Below, one piece after another: positions 43,606 to 58,400 of a DNA stretch of 64,000 nucleotides (within the stretch, counting starts at the first letter, position 1; each line of letters opens with the position of its first letter). Made by a program: the position numbers and the translations under genes. The notes below the pieces were generated by a model. That model ran no database searches and had not been told where the DNA came from. It saw nothing but the letters and a program-made list of their open reading frames with translations. The DNA is taken from assembly GCF_910589235.1 (NCBI RefSeq), contig NW_025813595.1, forward strand, positions 496,001 through 560,000, written 5' to 3'. The DNA comes from Vespa crabro. Its lineage: Eukaryota > Arthropoda > Insecta > Hymenoptera > Vespidae.

Positions 43606-44214
43606 TAATAATGACGATAATAACGATAATTACAATATTAACGATTATAATAACAGCGATAATAACGATAATAGTAGTAATAATAATAACGATAATAAGG
43701 ATAATAATAATAATAATAATAATAACACTAATATCGATAATAACGATAATAATGATAATAACGATAATAAAGATATTAACTATGATATTGATTATAACGA
43801 TAATAATAATAATAACGATAATAACTATAATAATAATAATAATAATAACGATAATAACGATAATAATATTAACGATAATATAGACACTATTATAAATTAT
43901 AACAACGATAAATACGACAATAACGATAATAAAATTAATAATAATTAAGATAATAACAATATTAACATTAATATCGATAATAACAATAATAAAAATAATA
44001 ATAGTAATAGCAATAATAACGATAATAACGATAATAACGATAATTGCGATAAGACTAATATCGATAATATCGATAATAAAGATAATAATTATGAGAATAA
44101 TATATATAACAGTGATACTAACGTTAATAACGATTAAACTAATAACAATAATATCGATAATAGCTTTAATAATGATAAGAACGATAATAATCTTAATAAC
44201 AATAACAATAATAA

Positions 44215-45390
44215 CGATTATAACGATATTACGATAATAATAAAAGTAATAATAACTATATTAAATATAATAAGTATAATTACAGTAATAACTACAATAA
44301 TAGTAGCAATAATGAAAGTAATAACAATAATAGCCATAAAAACGTTATTAACGATAATAATAATAACGATAATAACGATAATATCGATATTAATAATTGT
44401 AGTAATAATAATATTAACAATCATAACAATAATAGCGATTATAATAATAACGATAAGAACGATAATAATAATAATAATATTATCGTTAGTAAGAATAATA
44501 ATGATAACGATGTTTATAAAAGTAATAATAATAACGATTATAACGATAATAACGATAAAAATGATAATAACGATAATAATTATATTAGTAATAGCAATAA
44601 TTACGATAACAACGATAATAGAAGAAACAGTAATAACGATACTAACGAAAATATTACTAAAAATTGTAACGTTAACAACGATAATAAAAATAATAATAAT
44701 AATAGTAATAACGAAAGTAAGGATAATAATGATAACAATAATAGTAATAATAGCGATAATATCGATTATAATAATACCAATAATATCGATAATAAAGATA
44801 ATAATAATAGAAATAATAACAATAATGACGATAATAAATATAACGATAATATTATTAACGATAATAATGACAATATTAATATTATTACTAACGATAATAA
44901 CGATAATAAAGATAATAATATTAATATTAATAGAGATAATAACGATTTTAACGATAATACCGATAATAACGATAATAACGATAATCATACTAACGATAAT
45001 AACGATAATAAGAATGATAATAATATCGCAAATAAAGTTAATATCTACAATAATAATATTAATAATAATATAAATAATAACGATAATAAAGATAAGATCG
45101 ATATTAATGATAATAATAATAATAATAATAAATATAATAACGATAGTAACGATAATAACGATTATAACGATAATAACTATAATAAAGATAATTTCAATAG
45201 TAACGAATATATTAATAACAATAATAACGATATTAGTAGTATTATTAATAAAGATAATAACGATATTTACGATAATAATTATTATAATAATAAAGATATT
45301 AACGATAGTAACAATAATAACGATAATAATAAAAATATTAATGAAAATAACGAAAATTATAAAAATATTAATAGCAATAATACGATAATA
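44215..45390 (+). repeat. Family A block, copy A5 (right part)
   Basis: It starts CGATATTACGATAATAATAA, has AATGAAAGTAATAAC near 44312 and TATCGTTAGTAA near 44489, retains the segment missing from A2, and ends with ATTAGTAGTATTATT near 45230 and AAAATTATAAAAATATTAAT near 45352, as in A1 near 2680-2830. Confidence 0.8.
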
Positions 45391-45736
45391 TCAATAATAT
45401 CGATAATAATAATAATGATAATAACGATAAGAATAAAAATAAAATTACGATAGTAACATTAATAGCGACAATTACAATAATAACGACAATAATAACAACG
45501 ATAATGTCGATGATAATAATAACGATCATAACTCTAATAACGATAATAATAATAATATTATTAACGATATAATCGATAATAATAATAATCATAATAACAT
45601 TATTAACAATAATAACGATAATAACAATAATAACGATAATTACTATTAAAATAATAATAACGAAAATAACGATAATAACGGCAATAGTAATAATTATAAT
45701 AATAACAATAATATCCATAACAATAATAATGACGGC

Positions 45737-45776
<40 letters not shown>

Positions 45777-46051
45777 TTAATAATAATAACGATAATGACG
45801 ATAATAATAATAATAATAATCAAAATGATAACAACAATAACGACAATAACGATAATAATGATAATAATAATAATAATAACGACATTAATAAATATAATAA
45901 CGAAATGGTATTAACGAAAAAGTCGACAATTGTAGTAATAGTAATAACAATAATAACAATAATAACGATAATATAGATAATATCGATAATTATGATACTA
46001 ACAATTATAATAATAACGATAATAACGATAATAGTAGAATTAATAATAACG

Positions 46052-46086
<35 letters not shown>

Positions 46087-46909
46087 TATAATAATAATAA
46101 TATCAATAATAATAATAAAATTATTAAAAATTACACTCACCAGAATAATAACAATAATACCGGTTATGATAAGAATAATATTAATAATAATAACGATAAT
46201 AATGATAATAACGATATAATCGATTAGAATAATTACAATAATAACGATAATAACTCTAATAATAATAATAATACTAATAATTCTAACGATAATAACGATA
46301 ATATCGATAATAATAATATTAATAAGAGCGATAATAACGTTAGTAGTAATAAGTATAAAATCGTTAGTAATGATATTAATGAAAATATCCATAATAATAA
46401 TAATAAATATAACAATACTACCGATAATAACAATAACATTAATAACAATAATAACGATTATTAATATAATAACGATAATAGTAAGAATAATAATAATATC
46501 GAAAATATAGTTAATTAAGAAAATAACGGTAATAATGATAATAACTATAATAACGACAATAATAATAATAATAATAAAGATAATAACGATAATAACGATA
46601 ATAGCGATTATAATAAAAACAACAATAAAGATAACAACGATATTAACAATAATAACAATAATAACAATAATAACAATAATATCGACAATAACGATAATTA
46701 CGATAATACTAATATCAATTATAAAGATAATAACGGTAATAACAATAACATTAATAATAATAATAATAATGATAACAATAATAAGGATAATAGCAATAAT
46801 AATAATACCAAAATTGACAATTATATTGATTATAAAGATAATGATAGTGACGAAAATAATAATTATAATAATAACTATAATTATGATAATAATAATAAAA
46901 AAGATAATA
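45391..46909 (+). repeat. Triplet-repeat background with a family I fragment
   Basis: Contains a pure AAT run at 45737-45776 and a diverged family I piece at 46120-46200 (ACACTCACCAG). A 470-codon - frame spans 45820-47232; it is Ile/Val-rich with Leu-rich ends and overlaps + frames along most of its length, so it is treated as repeat translation. Confidence 0.7.
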
Positions 46910-47520
46910 ATACTAATTATTACAACCATATTAACGATAATAACGATAATAACAATAAAATTAATAACGAAAATAACGTTTATAACGATAATAATAATAA
47001 CAATAACATTGATAATATCGACAATAATCATAATAACTGTAATAATAATAACAAAAATATCTATTAAAACGGTAATAACAATAATAATAATAACAATAAT
47101 GACGATAATAACGGTAATAACGATAATAATAATAATAATAATGACGATAATAATGGTAATAAAGCGTAATAATAAATACAACAGTAACAATAGTAATAAT
47201 AGCAATAATAACGATGGTAACGAAATGAACAATAATGGTGATCATATTAATTACGAAATTAAGGATAATATCGAAAATAACGATATAAATAATATAAATA
47301 TTAATAATACTTATAATAATTATAAAAATATTATCGATAATAAATATAATAACGTTAATAATAATCATAATAATAACAATAATATTCATAACAATATTAA
47401 CGATAATAACGGTAATGACGATAACAATAATAACGATAATTACGATATATCGATAATAATTTTAACAATATTGACGATCATAAACATAATAGTAATAAAA
47501 ATAACATGTATAACGATAAT
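46910..47520 (+). repeat. Families O and F, copies O2 and F2
   Basis: O2 (46910-47090) matches 39645-39850. F2 (47360-47520) matches 5980-6165, ending GATCATAAACATAATAG and AACATGTATAACG. Confidence 0.75.
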
Positions 47521-49330
47521 AACTATAATAATAATACATAAAAAATAATAACAATATTAACGATAATAACGATAGTAATAATAACGAAAATAATAATAAA
47601 AGCGGAAATAATAATAACAATAGTAACGATAATAGCGATTACAATGATAACGATAATAAAGATAATATCGATAATAAAACAACAATATTAACGATAGTAA
47701 CCTTAATAATAATAATAGTAATAACGATTAAAACGATAATAACGATAATAAAGATAATAATACTAATGATATTAAAGATAATAGTAATAATTATAATAAC
47801 GATAAGGACGACAATAAAGATAATAATAACAATAATAACAATAACGAAAATAAGGATAATAACGATTATAATAATAATACTAATAACGAGAATAATAATA
47901 AAAATAATTGCGATAATAACGATTTTAACGATAATAACGATAATAATAATAATTAAAATAACGATAGAAACGAAAAATAACGAAAAATAAAAACGGTAAT
48001 AACGAAAATAACGATGTTAACGATAATATCGATAATAATAAAAATATTAATAATAATAATGATCGTAACGATAATAAAGATAATAATAGCAGTAATCGTA
48101 ACAATAATCATAGTAATAACTATAATAACGATAATATCGATAATAATAACAATGACAAAGTTAATAGAAATGATAATAATAGCGATAATAACGATAATTA
48201 TTTTAATAATAATAACAATAATAAAGATAATACCGATATTGACATTAATAACAATAATAATAATAGCAACAATAACGATAATTAAGAAAATAAAAATTAT
48301 AATTAAAACGAAACTAAGGATAAGAACGATGTCATCAAAAATATTAATAAGAAAAGTAGAGATAATATCGATTATATTAATAAAAATATTAACAATTATA
48401 TAGATAATTATAATAATAATATTAACAATAATAACAATAATAACAATATTAACGATAATAAGGATAATAACGATAATAACTATAATAATGATAATATTAA
48501 TAATTATTATAACGATAATAACGATAATATCTATAATAATATTAATAAGACCGATAGTAACGTTAATAGTAATAACTATAAATTAGATAATAATGATATT
48601 AATGACAATAACTATAATAATAATAATAAATATAAAAATAATATCTATAATAACAATAACAATAATAACAATAATAACGATTATTACGATAATAAGGATA
48701 GTAATATTGACTCTAATAATGATAACAAAGATAATAATGGAAATAATAAATAATATAATAATATCGATAATAAGGTTAATTACGATAATAACGGTAATAA
48801 GGATAATAACAATAATAAGGACAATAATAATAATAAAAATTATACTAACGAAAATAACAACAATAGCGATTATAATAAAAACAACAATAAAGATAATAAC
48901 GATATTAACAATAATAACGAAAATAATAATAACAATGATACGATAATAACGATAATATTAATAGCAATTATAACGATAATAACGATAATACCGAAAACAC
49001 CGATAATAATAATAATAATACCGATAATAAAGATAATAAAGGTAAAAATAGTAATAACAGTAATAATAGTAATAATTGCAATAATAACGATAATAACGAT
49101 AATAACTATAATTATAATAGTTATATTTCTATAATAAGTATTATAACGAAATAACGACAATTACAGTAACAATAAAAACAATAGTAATGATAATAATGAG
49201 AGTAATAATATTAATAAGCCCTATAATATTAATAATATAGATAATAATAGAAGTAATAATAAAAATAACAAAAATAACGTTATTAACGATAACTATAATA
49301 ACTATAATTACGATAATAACAATAGTAATA
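47521..49330 (+). repeat. Triplet-repeat background
   Basis: Triplet DNA with no confident partner block. TTAATAAGCCCTATAATATT at 49211-49230 holds AGCCCT, the only CCC seen in this part. No gene, RNA or regulatory element was recognised. Confidence 0.68.
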
Positions 49331-49339
49331 ATGACAATA

Positions 49340-49995
49340 ATATCGAAAACAACGATAGAAACGATATTATTAGTAATAAAAGTAAAGATAATATTGGTAA
49401 AGTGGATAATAATAATAATATTAAATTCGATAATAACATAATAAAAATAATAATAATAATAATAACGATAATATCGCTAATAGTAACAACTATAAATTCA
49501 ATAATAATGATATTAATGAAAATAACTAAAATAATAATAGTATATATAAAAATAATAACGATAATAACAATAATAATAATAACATCAATAACGATAATTA
49601 CGATGATAACGATAGTACTAATTACAATAATGACGATAACAAAGATGATAATAATAATAATAATAATAAAAATATTATCGATAATAAGTTTAATTACGAA
49701 AATAACGGTAATAAAGATAATAACAATAATAACGACAATAATAATAATAATAATAACGATACGAACGATAATAACATTAATAATAAATATAATAATAATG
49801 ATAATAACGTTATTAACGATAATAACGACATTAATAGTTACAATAAAAACGATAACCTATAATAATTATAATAATGATAATTATAAGAACAATAATTACT
49901 ATAATAACGATATTAACAAAAATAATCATAATAAGAATAACAACGATAATATAGAAATAACGATAATAATAATAACAATTGTAAAAATAATAACG

Positions 49996-50037
<42 letters not shown>

Positions 50038-50360
50038 TTAAAAATAATATTATGGAAAATAACGATAATTTCGATAATAATAATAGTATTAATAGCGATG
50101 ATAAGGATAATAACGATAACATCGATAATAGTATTATCAATAATATCGATAATAACTATAATAACGATAAGAATAAAAATAATAATAATGATAATAGTGA
50201 TAACAAATATAATAACGATAGTAATAATGACAAATATATCGATAATAACTGTAATGATGATAACAATATTAACGAAAATTACGATAACATCGATAATAAT
50301 AATAACATTATTAACGTTCATAACGATAACAGTAATAATAATAATAACATGTATAAAGAC
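49340..50360 (+). repeat. Family E block, copy E3
   Basis: This is the partner of E2: ATTGGTAAAGTGGATAATAA near 49394, TAATAGTAACAACTATAAAT near 49479, AACCTATAATAATTATAATA near 49855, a pure AAT run at 49996-50037, and TTAACGTTCATAACG near 50311 with AACATGTATAAAG at the end. Confidence 0.85.
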
Positions 50361-50824
50361 AATAACGATAATAATAATAATAATAATAACGGTTATAACG
50401 ACAATAACGATAATAGCTATAAAAATAATAACGATAATAACGATAATAATTAAAATAATAATGTTGATCGTAACAATAATATCGATAAAGACGATAATAA
50501 TAGTAATAGTAATAACGATTATGACGATAATAACTATAATAACGATAATAATAATAAAATTAATAACGATACTGTAATAACGAAAATAATTATGGTAATA
50601 ATAACCATAAAAAAGATAAAAGCAATAATAGTAATTACGATAATAACGTTAATAACAATATTATCCATAATAGTAATAATAATATTAATGATTAAAACGG
50701 AAATAACGATAATGACATTAATAATAATAAAATTAATAACGATAATAACGTTTATAACGTAAATAATAATAGCAATAATAACGATAATAAGGATAGTAAT
50801 AATAATAGTATTAAAAAAAATATC

Positions 50825-51420
50825 GATATTAACGATAATATTGACAATATTAAAGATAATAATGATAATAATGTTAAGACGATAATAATTACCATAATTA
50901 TAGTAGTAATAACGTTAATAACGATATTAAAAATAAAAATAAAAATGATAATAATGATAATAATAATAACGATAATAAAGATAATGACGACAATAATAAT
51001 AATAATAATAATATTAACAATAATAACGATAATGACAATAATAACGATAATAATAATAATAATAACAATAATATTCACCACAATAATAACAATAATAACG
51101 TTTATGTTAAGAATAATATTAATAATATTAACGATAATAATGATAATAACGATATAATCGATAATAATAATTACAATAATAACGATAATAACTACAATAA
51201 TGATATTAATAATAATAATTATAACGATAATAACGATAATTTCGATAATAACAATATTAATAAGAGCGATAGTAACGTTAATAGTAATAACTATAATAAT
51301 AATAATAAATATAACAATAATAACGATAATAAAGATATCATTAATAATATAAATAACGATAATGCCGATAATAACGTTAATAATAATAATAATAACAATT
51401 AGAATAATAACTATAATAAC
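50825..51420 (+). repeat. Family I block, copy I2
   Basis: Landmarks are ATTGACAATATTAAAGATAA near 50850, ATTACCATAATTATAGTAG near 50888, ATTCACCACAATAATAAC near 51073, GTTTATGTTAAGAATAATAT and AATGCCGATAATAACG near 51360. They recur in order at 56.05-57.0 kb, with the offset about 5,550 at TCACCA and about 5,639 at AATGCCG. Confidence 0.8.
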
Positions 51421-51639
51421 GATAATAACCATAATAACGATAATAACGATAATAACAATAATAACGATATTATCGACAATGATAATAATGATATTAACGA
51501 TAATAATGATAATAACGAAAATAATAATAAATACATTAAAAACATTAATAACGATAATATCAATAATAATAATAGCATTACAAACAATAATATCGATAAC
51601 AACGATAAATACGATAATAATTACAACAATTATATCGAT

Positions 51640-52330
51640 AATAACGATTAGAAATATAATTCTATTAACAATAATATCGCTGACAACGATAATAACGATG
51701 ATTATAATAATTAAATAAAGATAATAAGGATAATAATGATAAGAACGAACATAAATATGTAAAAGAAAATAACGGCAATTATAATAATAAAAATAGCGAT
51801 AATGACGATAATGACGATAATAACGATAATGATGATAATAAGGATTATAATAATATGGATAGTAACGATAATGGTAATAATAATAATAATGATAATAACG
51901 ATTATAATAATAATAATAATAATAACGATAAAGCTATAAAAGCGATAATAATAATAATAACGATAATAAGGGTACTAACGATAGCAACGATAATAAATAT
52001 ATCGATAAAAACGATAATAACGATATTAACGATAATAATGATAATAACAATAAGACTGAAAGTAATGATACGATAATAACGATTTCTTTAATGATAATAT
52101 TACCAATAGTTTCAATAATAACGATAATGACATTAATAATAAAAATAATAATAAGATAATAACGATATTAACGACAAAAACGATAATAATGATAATACCA
52201 ATAATATAAAAATAAGAATTACAATAATAACGATAATAACTATAAGAATGAGAACAATAATAACGATCATTGCGTTAATAACGATAATAATAATAGCAAT
52301 AATAGCGATAACATCGTTAATAACAATAAT
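51640..52330 (+). repeat. Family K block, copy K2
   Basis: This is the partner of 9986-10430: CGATTAGAAATATAATTCT near 51647, ATCGCTGACAACG near 51678, GATAAGAACGAACATAAATA near 51739, and GCGATAACATCG near 52305 with AATCGTAATAATAACG. Extra sequence near 51850-52150 includes TTACCAATAGTTTCAATAAT, which also occurs (one base changed) at 57.64 kb. Confidence 0.72.
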
Positions 52331-53239
52331 CGTAATAATAACGATAATAGTAATAATAACGATGATAACGATAATAATAATAATAGTAATTTCAATAATA
52401 ACGATATTAACGCAAATAAGGATAATAATAATAGCAATAATAACAATAATAGCGATATTAAGGATAATAAGTATAATAAAGATAGTAACAATAATAATAA
52501 TAAAATAACGTTATTAACGTAATAATGTTAATAATGTTAATAACGTTATTAACGATAATAACGATAATAATAATAACAGTAATAAAGATAATAACGATAA
52601 TATCGAATATAATAATAACAATATAATCGATAGTAATGATCTTAATGATAACTACAATAACATTAATTACGCTAATAACGACAATAGTAATAATAATAAT
52701 ACCCATAATAATAATAATAACAATTATAACGATAATAGCGATTATAATGATAATAACTATAATAATGATATTAACAATAAGAATAAAAGTAATAATAAAG
52801 ACATTAACGTTATGAACGATCATAACGATAATAATATTAACAGTAATAACGATAATAACTATATTAAAAATAACAATAATATACGATACCAAAGATAAAA
52901 ACAACAATAATAATAGTAAAACATACGAAAATAAGGATAATAACGATAATACCGTTAATATCGTTAATAATTCTAGTAGTAATTCCTATAATAACGGTAA
53001 TAACTATTTTTATGAAAACAATAGTAACGATAAAATCGATAATGACGATTATAATAATAATAATAACAGCTATAATAACGATATTATAGATAATAACTAT
53101 AACAATAATAGCAATAATTACGACAATAACGATATAAATGAAAATAACGATAACAACGGACACAAAATAATAATAATAGAAATAATAAAGGTCATAACGA
53201 TATTAAATATAATATCATTAGTAATAATACTAATAATAA
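52331..53239 (+). repeat. Triplet-repeat background
   Basis: Triplet DNA with a local cluster of GTTATTAACG-type strings near 52507-52555 (TAACGTTATTAACGTAATAA and ATGTTAATAATGTTAATAAC). It is self-complementary in places, but AT-rich triplet DNA gives such matches easily. No gene is seen. Confidence 0.68.
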
Positions 53240-54290
53240 CAATAATAACGATTATAATGATAATAACGATAATAACAATAATAAGAATATCAATAATAAC
53301 GATAATAACGAAAAAACCGTTAATATTGATAATAATAATAGCAATATTTACATTTATACCGATAAGAATAATAATAATAATAATAACAATAATAACGACA
53401 ATGTCGATAAAAACTATAATGATAATAACGATAATATCGAAAACAGTAATAATAATAATACAGATAGAAAAAATAATAACGATAAGGACAATAATAATAA
53501 TAATAATTATAACGCTTATAACGATAATTACAATAATAACGAAAATAATAATAAAATTAATATCGATAATTACGTTAATAACTATAATAATAATAGCATT
53601 AATAAAGATAATAACGATAACAATAATAATAATAGTAATAACAATATTAAGGATAATAACTATAATAACGATAATACTAATAACGATGACAACGATAAAA
53701 ACAATAATATTAATATTAATAATAACGAAAATAAGGATAATATCGATAACAACAATACAATTAATAATAATTTTCAAGATAATAACATAATTAACGATCA
53801 TAGCGATAAAATGATAATAACTTTATTAATAATAATAAGAATAACAATAATAACGATAAGAACACTAATAATGAGAAGAATATGAACGATAATAACAATA
53901 ATAAGGATAATAATAATTACAATAATAACGATACCAACGACAATAACGATAAAAATAATTATAATAATAATAACGGAAATAACGATAATAACGATGTCAA
54001 CGATAAAAATAATAACAATAATAAGGATAATTCCGAAAATAAAGATAATAATAATAAATATAATAACATTAACAATGATAATAACTATTATAACGATAAT
54101 AATAATAATAATTATAAAAGGAAAAAAGATAAAAACGAAAATATTAATAACAATAGTAACGTTAATAAAGATAATAATAGTAATAATAAAAACAAAATTT
54201 ACGAAAATAACGTTAAGAATGATTATAATAATAATAATAATAGCTATAATCACGATAATATCGATAATAATAATAATAAAAGCAGAGTAT
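53240..54290 (+). repeat. Family J block, copy J1
   Basis: It carries ACCGTTAATATTGATAATAA near 53326, AATAATTTTCAAGATAATAA near 53767, TTAACGATCATAGCGATAAA near 53791 and ATATGAACGATAATAACAAT at 53880. The same series lies at 57690-58400. The offset is 4,383 at the left landmark and a constant 4,309 from CAAGAT (53775/58084) through ATGAACG (53882/58191). Confidence 0.83.
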
Positions 54291-56019
54291 AATAACGATA
54301 ATAATAAAATAAACATAATAACGATATTAACGATAACAGCAGTAATAACGATAATAATAATATAAATAATAACGATAATAATGATATTAATAATAATAAC
54401 AATAATAACTCTAATGACGATAATAACGTTAATAACGATAATAATGATGATAATGTAGGTAGTAACGATAACAAAGATAATAACAATAATAATAATAATG
54501 ATAATAACGATAGTAGTAATAATATTACTAACAATTATATCGATAATATCGATAATAATAATAATAATAATAACGATAATAATGATAATAACGATAATAA
54601 AGGAAATATTAATAGTAATAATAACATTAATAACACCAATAACGATAGTAAATATAATAATTACGATAATATCGATGATAAAAATAATAATAACGATAAT
54701 AACGATAATAATCATAATAATAATATTAATATGAAAGGTAATAACTATAATAATGATAAGAAAAATTATAATAACGATAATAAATTTAATAGCAATAATA
54801 ATCCTGATAAGGATTATAAAAACGATAATAACGATAATAACGAAAGTAATAGTTGTAATAATACCTCTAATCACGATAAAAATAATATCAACGTTATTAA
54901 TAGTAATAAAAAAATAATAACGATAATAAAGATAATAGCTATCATAATAACGATATTAACGATAATAATGGTAGCAGTAATAACAATAATTATAATAATA
55001 ACGATTATAACGATATTGAGTATTACAATAATCAAGATAGAAATGATAAAAGCAATAATTTTAATGATAATAATAAATATGATATCAATATTAACAGTAT
55101 AATATACTAATAATAATAATAACAATAGTAATGATAATATCGATTATAATAGAAATTATAATAATAATAATAACGATAATAGCAATAATAACGATATTAT
55201 TGATAATAATTATAATAAAGATAATAATAAAATTAGTAATAATAATAACAATAATAATGATCATAACGATAATAATAACACAATAATAAAGATAATATCG
55301 ATTATAATGATAATAAAGATAATATTAATAACATTAATAACGATAATAACAATATTAACGATAATAATAATAACAATAATAACGATAATAAGTATAATAC
55401 TCATCACAATATTAAAGATAATATGGATAATAATAGTAATAATGGTAACAATAGTAACTATAAAACGATAATAACGATAATAATACTAACGATAAAAACG
55501 GGAATAGTAATAATAATAATAATAATATTTACGATATTATCGATAAAAATAATAATAATAATAACAATATATACGATAATATAGAAAATAACGACAGTAA
55601 CAATGACGATAATAACGAAAATAGTAATCACAAAAATATATATAGTAACAATAATAATGATAATTACGACAATAGTAATAATAATAATAACGAAAATAAC
55701 GATATTGTCGATAATAATAATAATTAAAAAAATAATATCAATATTAATGATAATAACAATATTAACGATAATATCGATAATAATAATAACATTAATAACT
55801 ATAATTACGAAAATAACGATTCTAACGATAATAATAATAAGAGTAATAATAACCATAATAAAGATAATAACGACACAATAATAATAATTATAATAGACGA
55901 TAATAACGGTAATAACGATAGAAATAATTGAAAAATAACAATAATATCAATAATAATGTTAAAAAAGATTATAAAGATAATATCGTTAATAATAATATCG
56001 ATAATAATGATAATAGCGA
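54291..56019 (+). repeat. Triplet-repeat background
   Basis: Triplet DNA with no confident partner. AGCAGAGTATAATAACG near 54282-54298 and GATAATGTAGGTAGTAACG near 54448 are mildly atypical strings. No gene, RNA or regulatory site was recognised. Confidence 0.68.
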
Positions 56020-57050
56020 TAAAAAAAATATCGATATTAACGATATTATTGACAATATTAAAGATAATAATGATAATAATGTTAAAACGATAATAATTAT
56101 CATAATTGTAGTAGTAATAACGTTAATAACAATGTTAAAAATAAAAATAATAATGATAATATGGATAATAATAATAAACTTCATAACCTTAATAACGTTA
56201 ATAACGATAATAACGGTAAAAATAGTAAAATTGATAACTCTAATAACGATTACAATGGAAATAATAATAATAATAACAATATCGAAAGTAATGATAATAA
56301 CGGTAAAAACGATAATAATAATAGTAATAATACTAGTAATAATAATAATGGTAATTACGATAATAACAATATCAATATTAACGATAATAAAGACAATAAT
56401 AATAACAATAATAATATCGTTTGTAACTATAATAATGATGATAACCATAATGACGTTAATAACGATAATATCGATAATATTAATAATAATAATAATAATA
56501 GTAATAATAATAATAATACCGATAATAAAGATAATGACGACAATAATAATAATAATAATATTAATAATAATAACTATAATGACAATAATAACGATAATAA
56601 TAATAATAATAATAACAATAATACTCACCACATTAATAACAATAATAACGGTTATGTTAAGAATAATATTAATAATATTAACGATAATAATGATAATAAC
56701 GATATAATCGATAATAATAATTACAATAATAACCATAATAACTACAATAAAGATAATAATAATAATAATTATAATGATAATAACGATAATTTCGATAATA
56801 ACAATATTAATAAGAGCGATAGTAACGTTAATAGTAATAACTATAAAATCAATAATAATGATATTAATGAAAATAACTTAATAATAATAATAAATATAAC
56901 AATAATAACGATAACAACGATAACAATATTAACGATAATAAAGTTAGTTATAACAATAATAACGATAATAAAGATAGCATTAATAATAAAAATAACGATA
57001 ATGCCGATAATAAAGTTAATAATAATAATAATATCAATTATAATAATAAC
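56020..57050 (+). repeat. Family I block, copy I3
   Basis: This is the fullest family I copy: ATTGACAATATTAAAGATAA near 56049, ATTATCATAATTGTAGTAG near 56096, AATACTAGTAATAATAATAA near 56331, ACTCACCACATTAATAAC near 56623, GGTTATGTTAAGAATAATAT near 56650 and AATGCCGATAATAAAG near 57000. Confidence 0.8.
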
Positions 57051-57471
57051 TATAATAACGATAATAACAATAATAGTAATAATAACCACGAAAATAACGA
57101 TAATAACGATAACAATAATAATAACACTAACAATATAAATAATTACAATAGTAACGATAATAAAATTATGACGATAATAATAATAATAATATTAACGATA
57201 ATAGCGATAATGAAGATAATAACGATAATAAGGATAATAACATTATAGTTATTAACGACAAAAACGACAATAAAGATAATAACAATTACAATTATAAAGA
57301 TATTAATGAAAATAACGATAATAATGATAATAACGATAATAATAAAATCGAAAATAATGACAATAATAATAATAATGATAACGATAATAATGGTAATAAC
57401 GATAACATCGGTAATAAAAAAAACAATAATATCGATAATAACAAAATTAACGATGTAAAAATAATAATAAT

Positions 57472-57540
57472 AATTTTGTTTATTAGGTTAATTTCGAAAA
57501 TATCGGTAATAACCACGATAACGGGGAAATCGATAATTAA
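57472..57540. other. Atypical island with T-rich and GGGG strings
   Basis: The + strand reads AATTTTGTTTATTAGG, TTAATTTCG, then CCACGATAACGGGGAAATCG and ATAATTAAC. T-runs and a GGGG are both exceptional here. The left half looks like the opposite strand's composition. It is too short for a gene, and no partner copy was found. It could be a small inserted piece or a locally diverged patch. Confidence 0.5.
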
Positions 57541-57689
57541 CAATAAAATCGATAATAACGATAATAACGATAATAATGATAATAACAATAAGACCGATAG
57601 TAATGATAAGATAATAATGATTACTGTAATGATAATATTACCGATAGTTTCAATAATAACGATAATAACATTAGTAATAATAACAATAA

Positions 57690-58400
57690 TAAAAATAATA
57701 ACCATAATACCGTTAATATTGATAATAATAATAGCAATATTCACATTAACACAGATAATAACAATAATAATAATAATAACAACAATAATAACGACAATGA
57801 CGATACAAACGATAATAAAAATAACGATAATAATAATACGGATAGAAAAAATAATAACGATAAGGACGATAATAATAATAATAATTATAACGATTATAAC
57901 GATAATTACAATAATAACGATAATAATAATAATTATAGTAATAACAATATTAAGGATAATAACGACAATAACGATAGTACTAATAACGATGACAACGATA
58001 AAAACTATAATATTAATATTAATATTAATATTAACGAAAATAAGGATAATATCGATAACAACGATACTATTAATAATAATTATCAAGATAATAACATAAT
58101 TAACGATCATAGCGATAAAATGATAATAACATTACTAATAATAATAATAATAACAATAATAACGATAAAAACACTAATGATGAGACGAATATGAACGATA
58201 ATAATAATAATAAGGATAATAATAATTACAATAATAACGATACCAACGACAATAACGATAAAAATAATAATATTAATAATAACGAAAATAACGATAATAA
58301 CGATGTCAACGCTAATAATAATAACAATAATAAGGATAATATCGATGACAACGATAATAATAATAACAATAAGAAAGATAATAACGTTAATAACGATTAT
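57690..58400 (+). repeat. Family J block, copy J2
   Basis: This is the partner of 53240-54290. It runs into family A (GATGTCAACG at 58303), so its right end overlaps the start of copy A6. Confidence 0.83.

Noticed and set aside
45820..47232. 470-codon Ile/Val-rich frame on - as a membrane protein
   Set aside because: ATT, GTT and ATC are the reverse complements of AAT, AAC and GAT. The hydrophobic run is continuous, without loops or charged turns as in real membrane proteins, and + frames overlap it.
52507..52555. Hairpin terminator from TAACGTTATTAACG-type strings
   Set aside because: The matches are short and AT-only, lack a GC-rich stem and T-tract, and arise readily in AAC/GTT triplet DNA.
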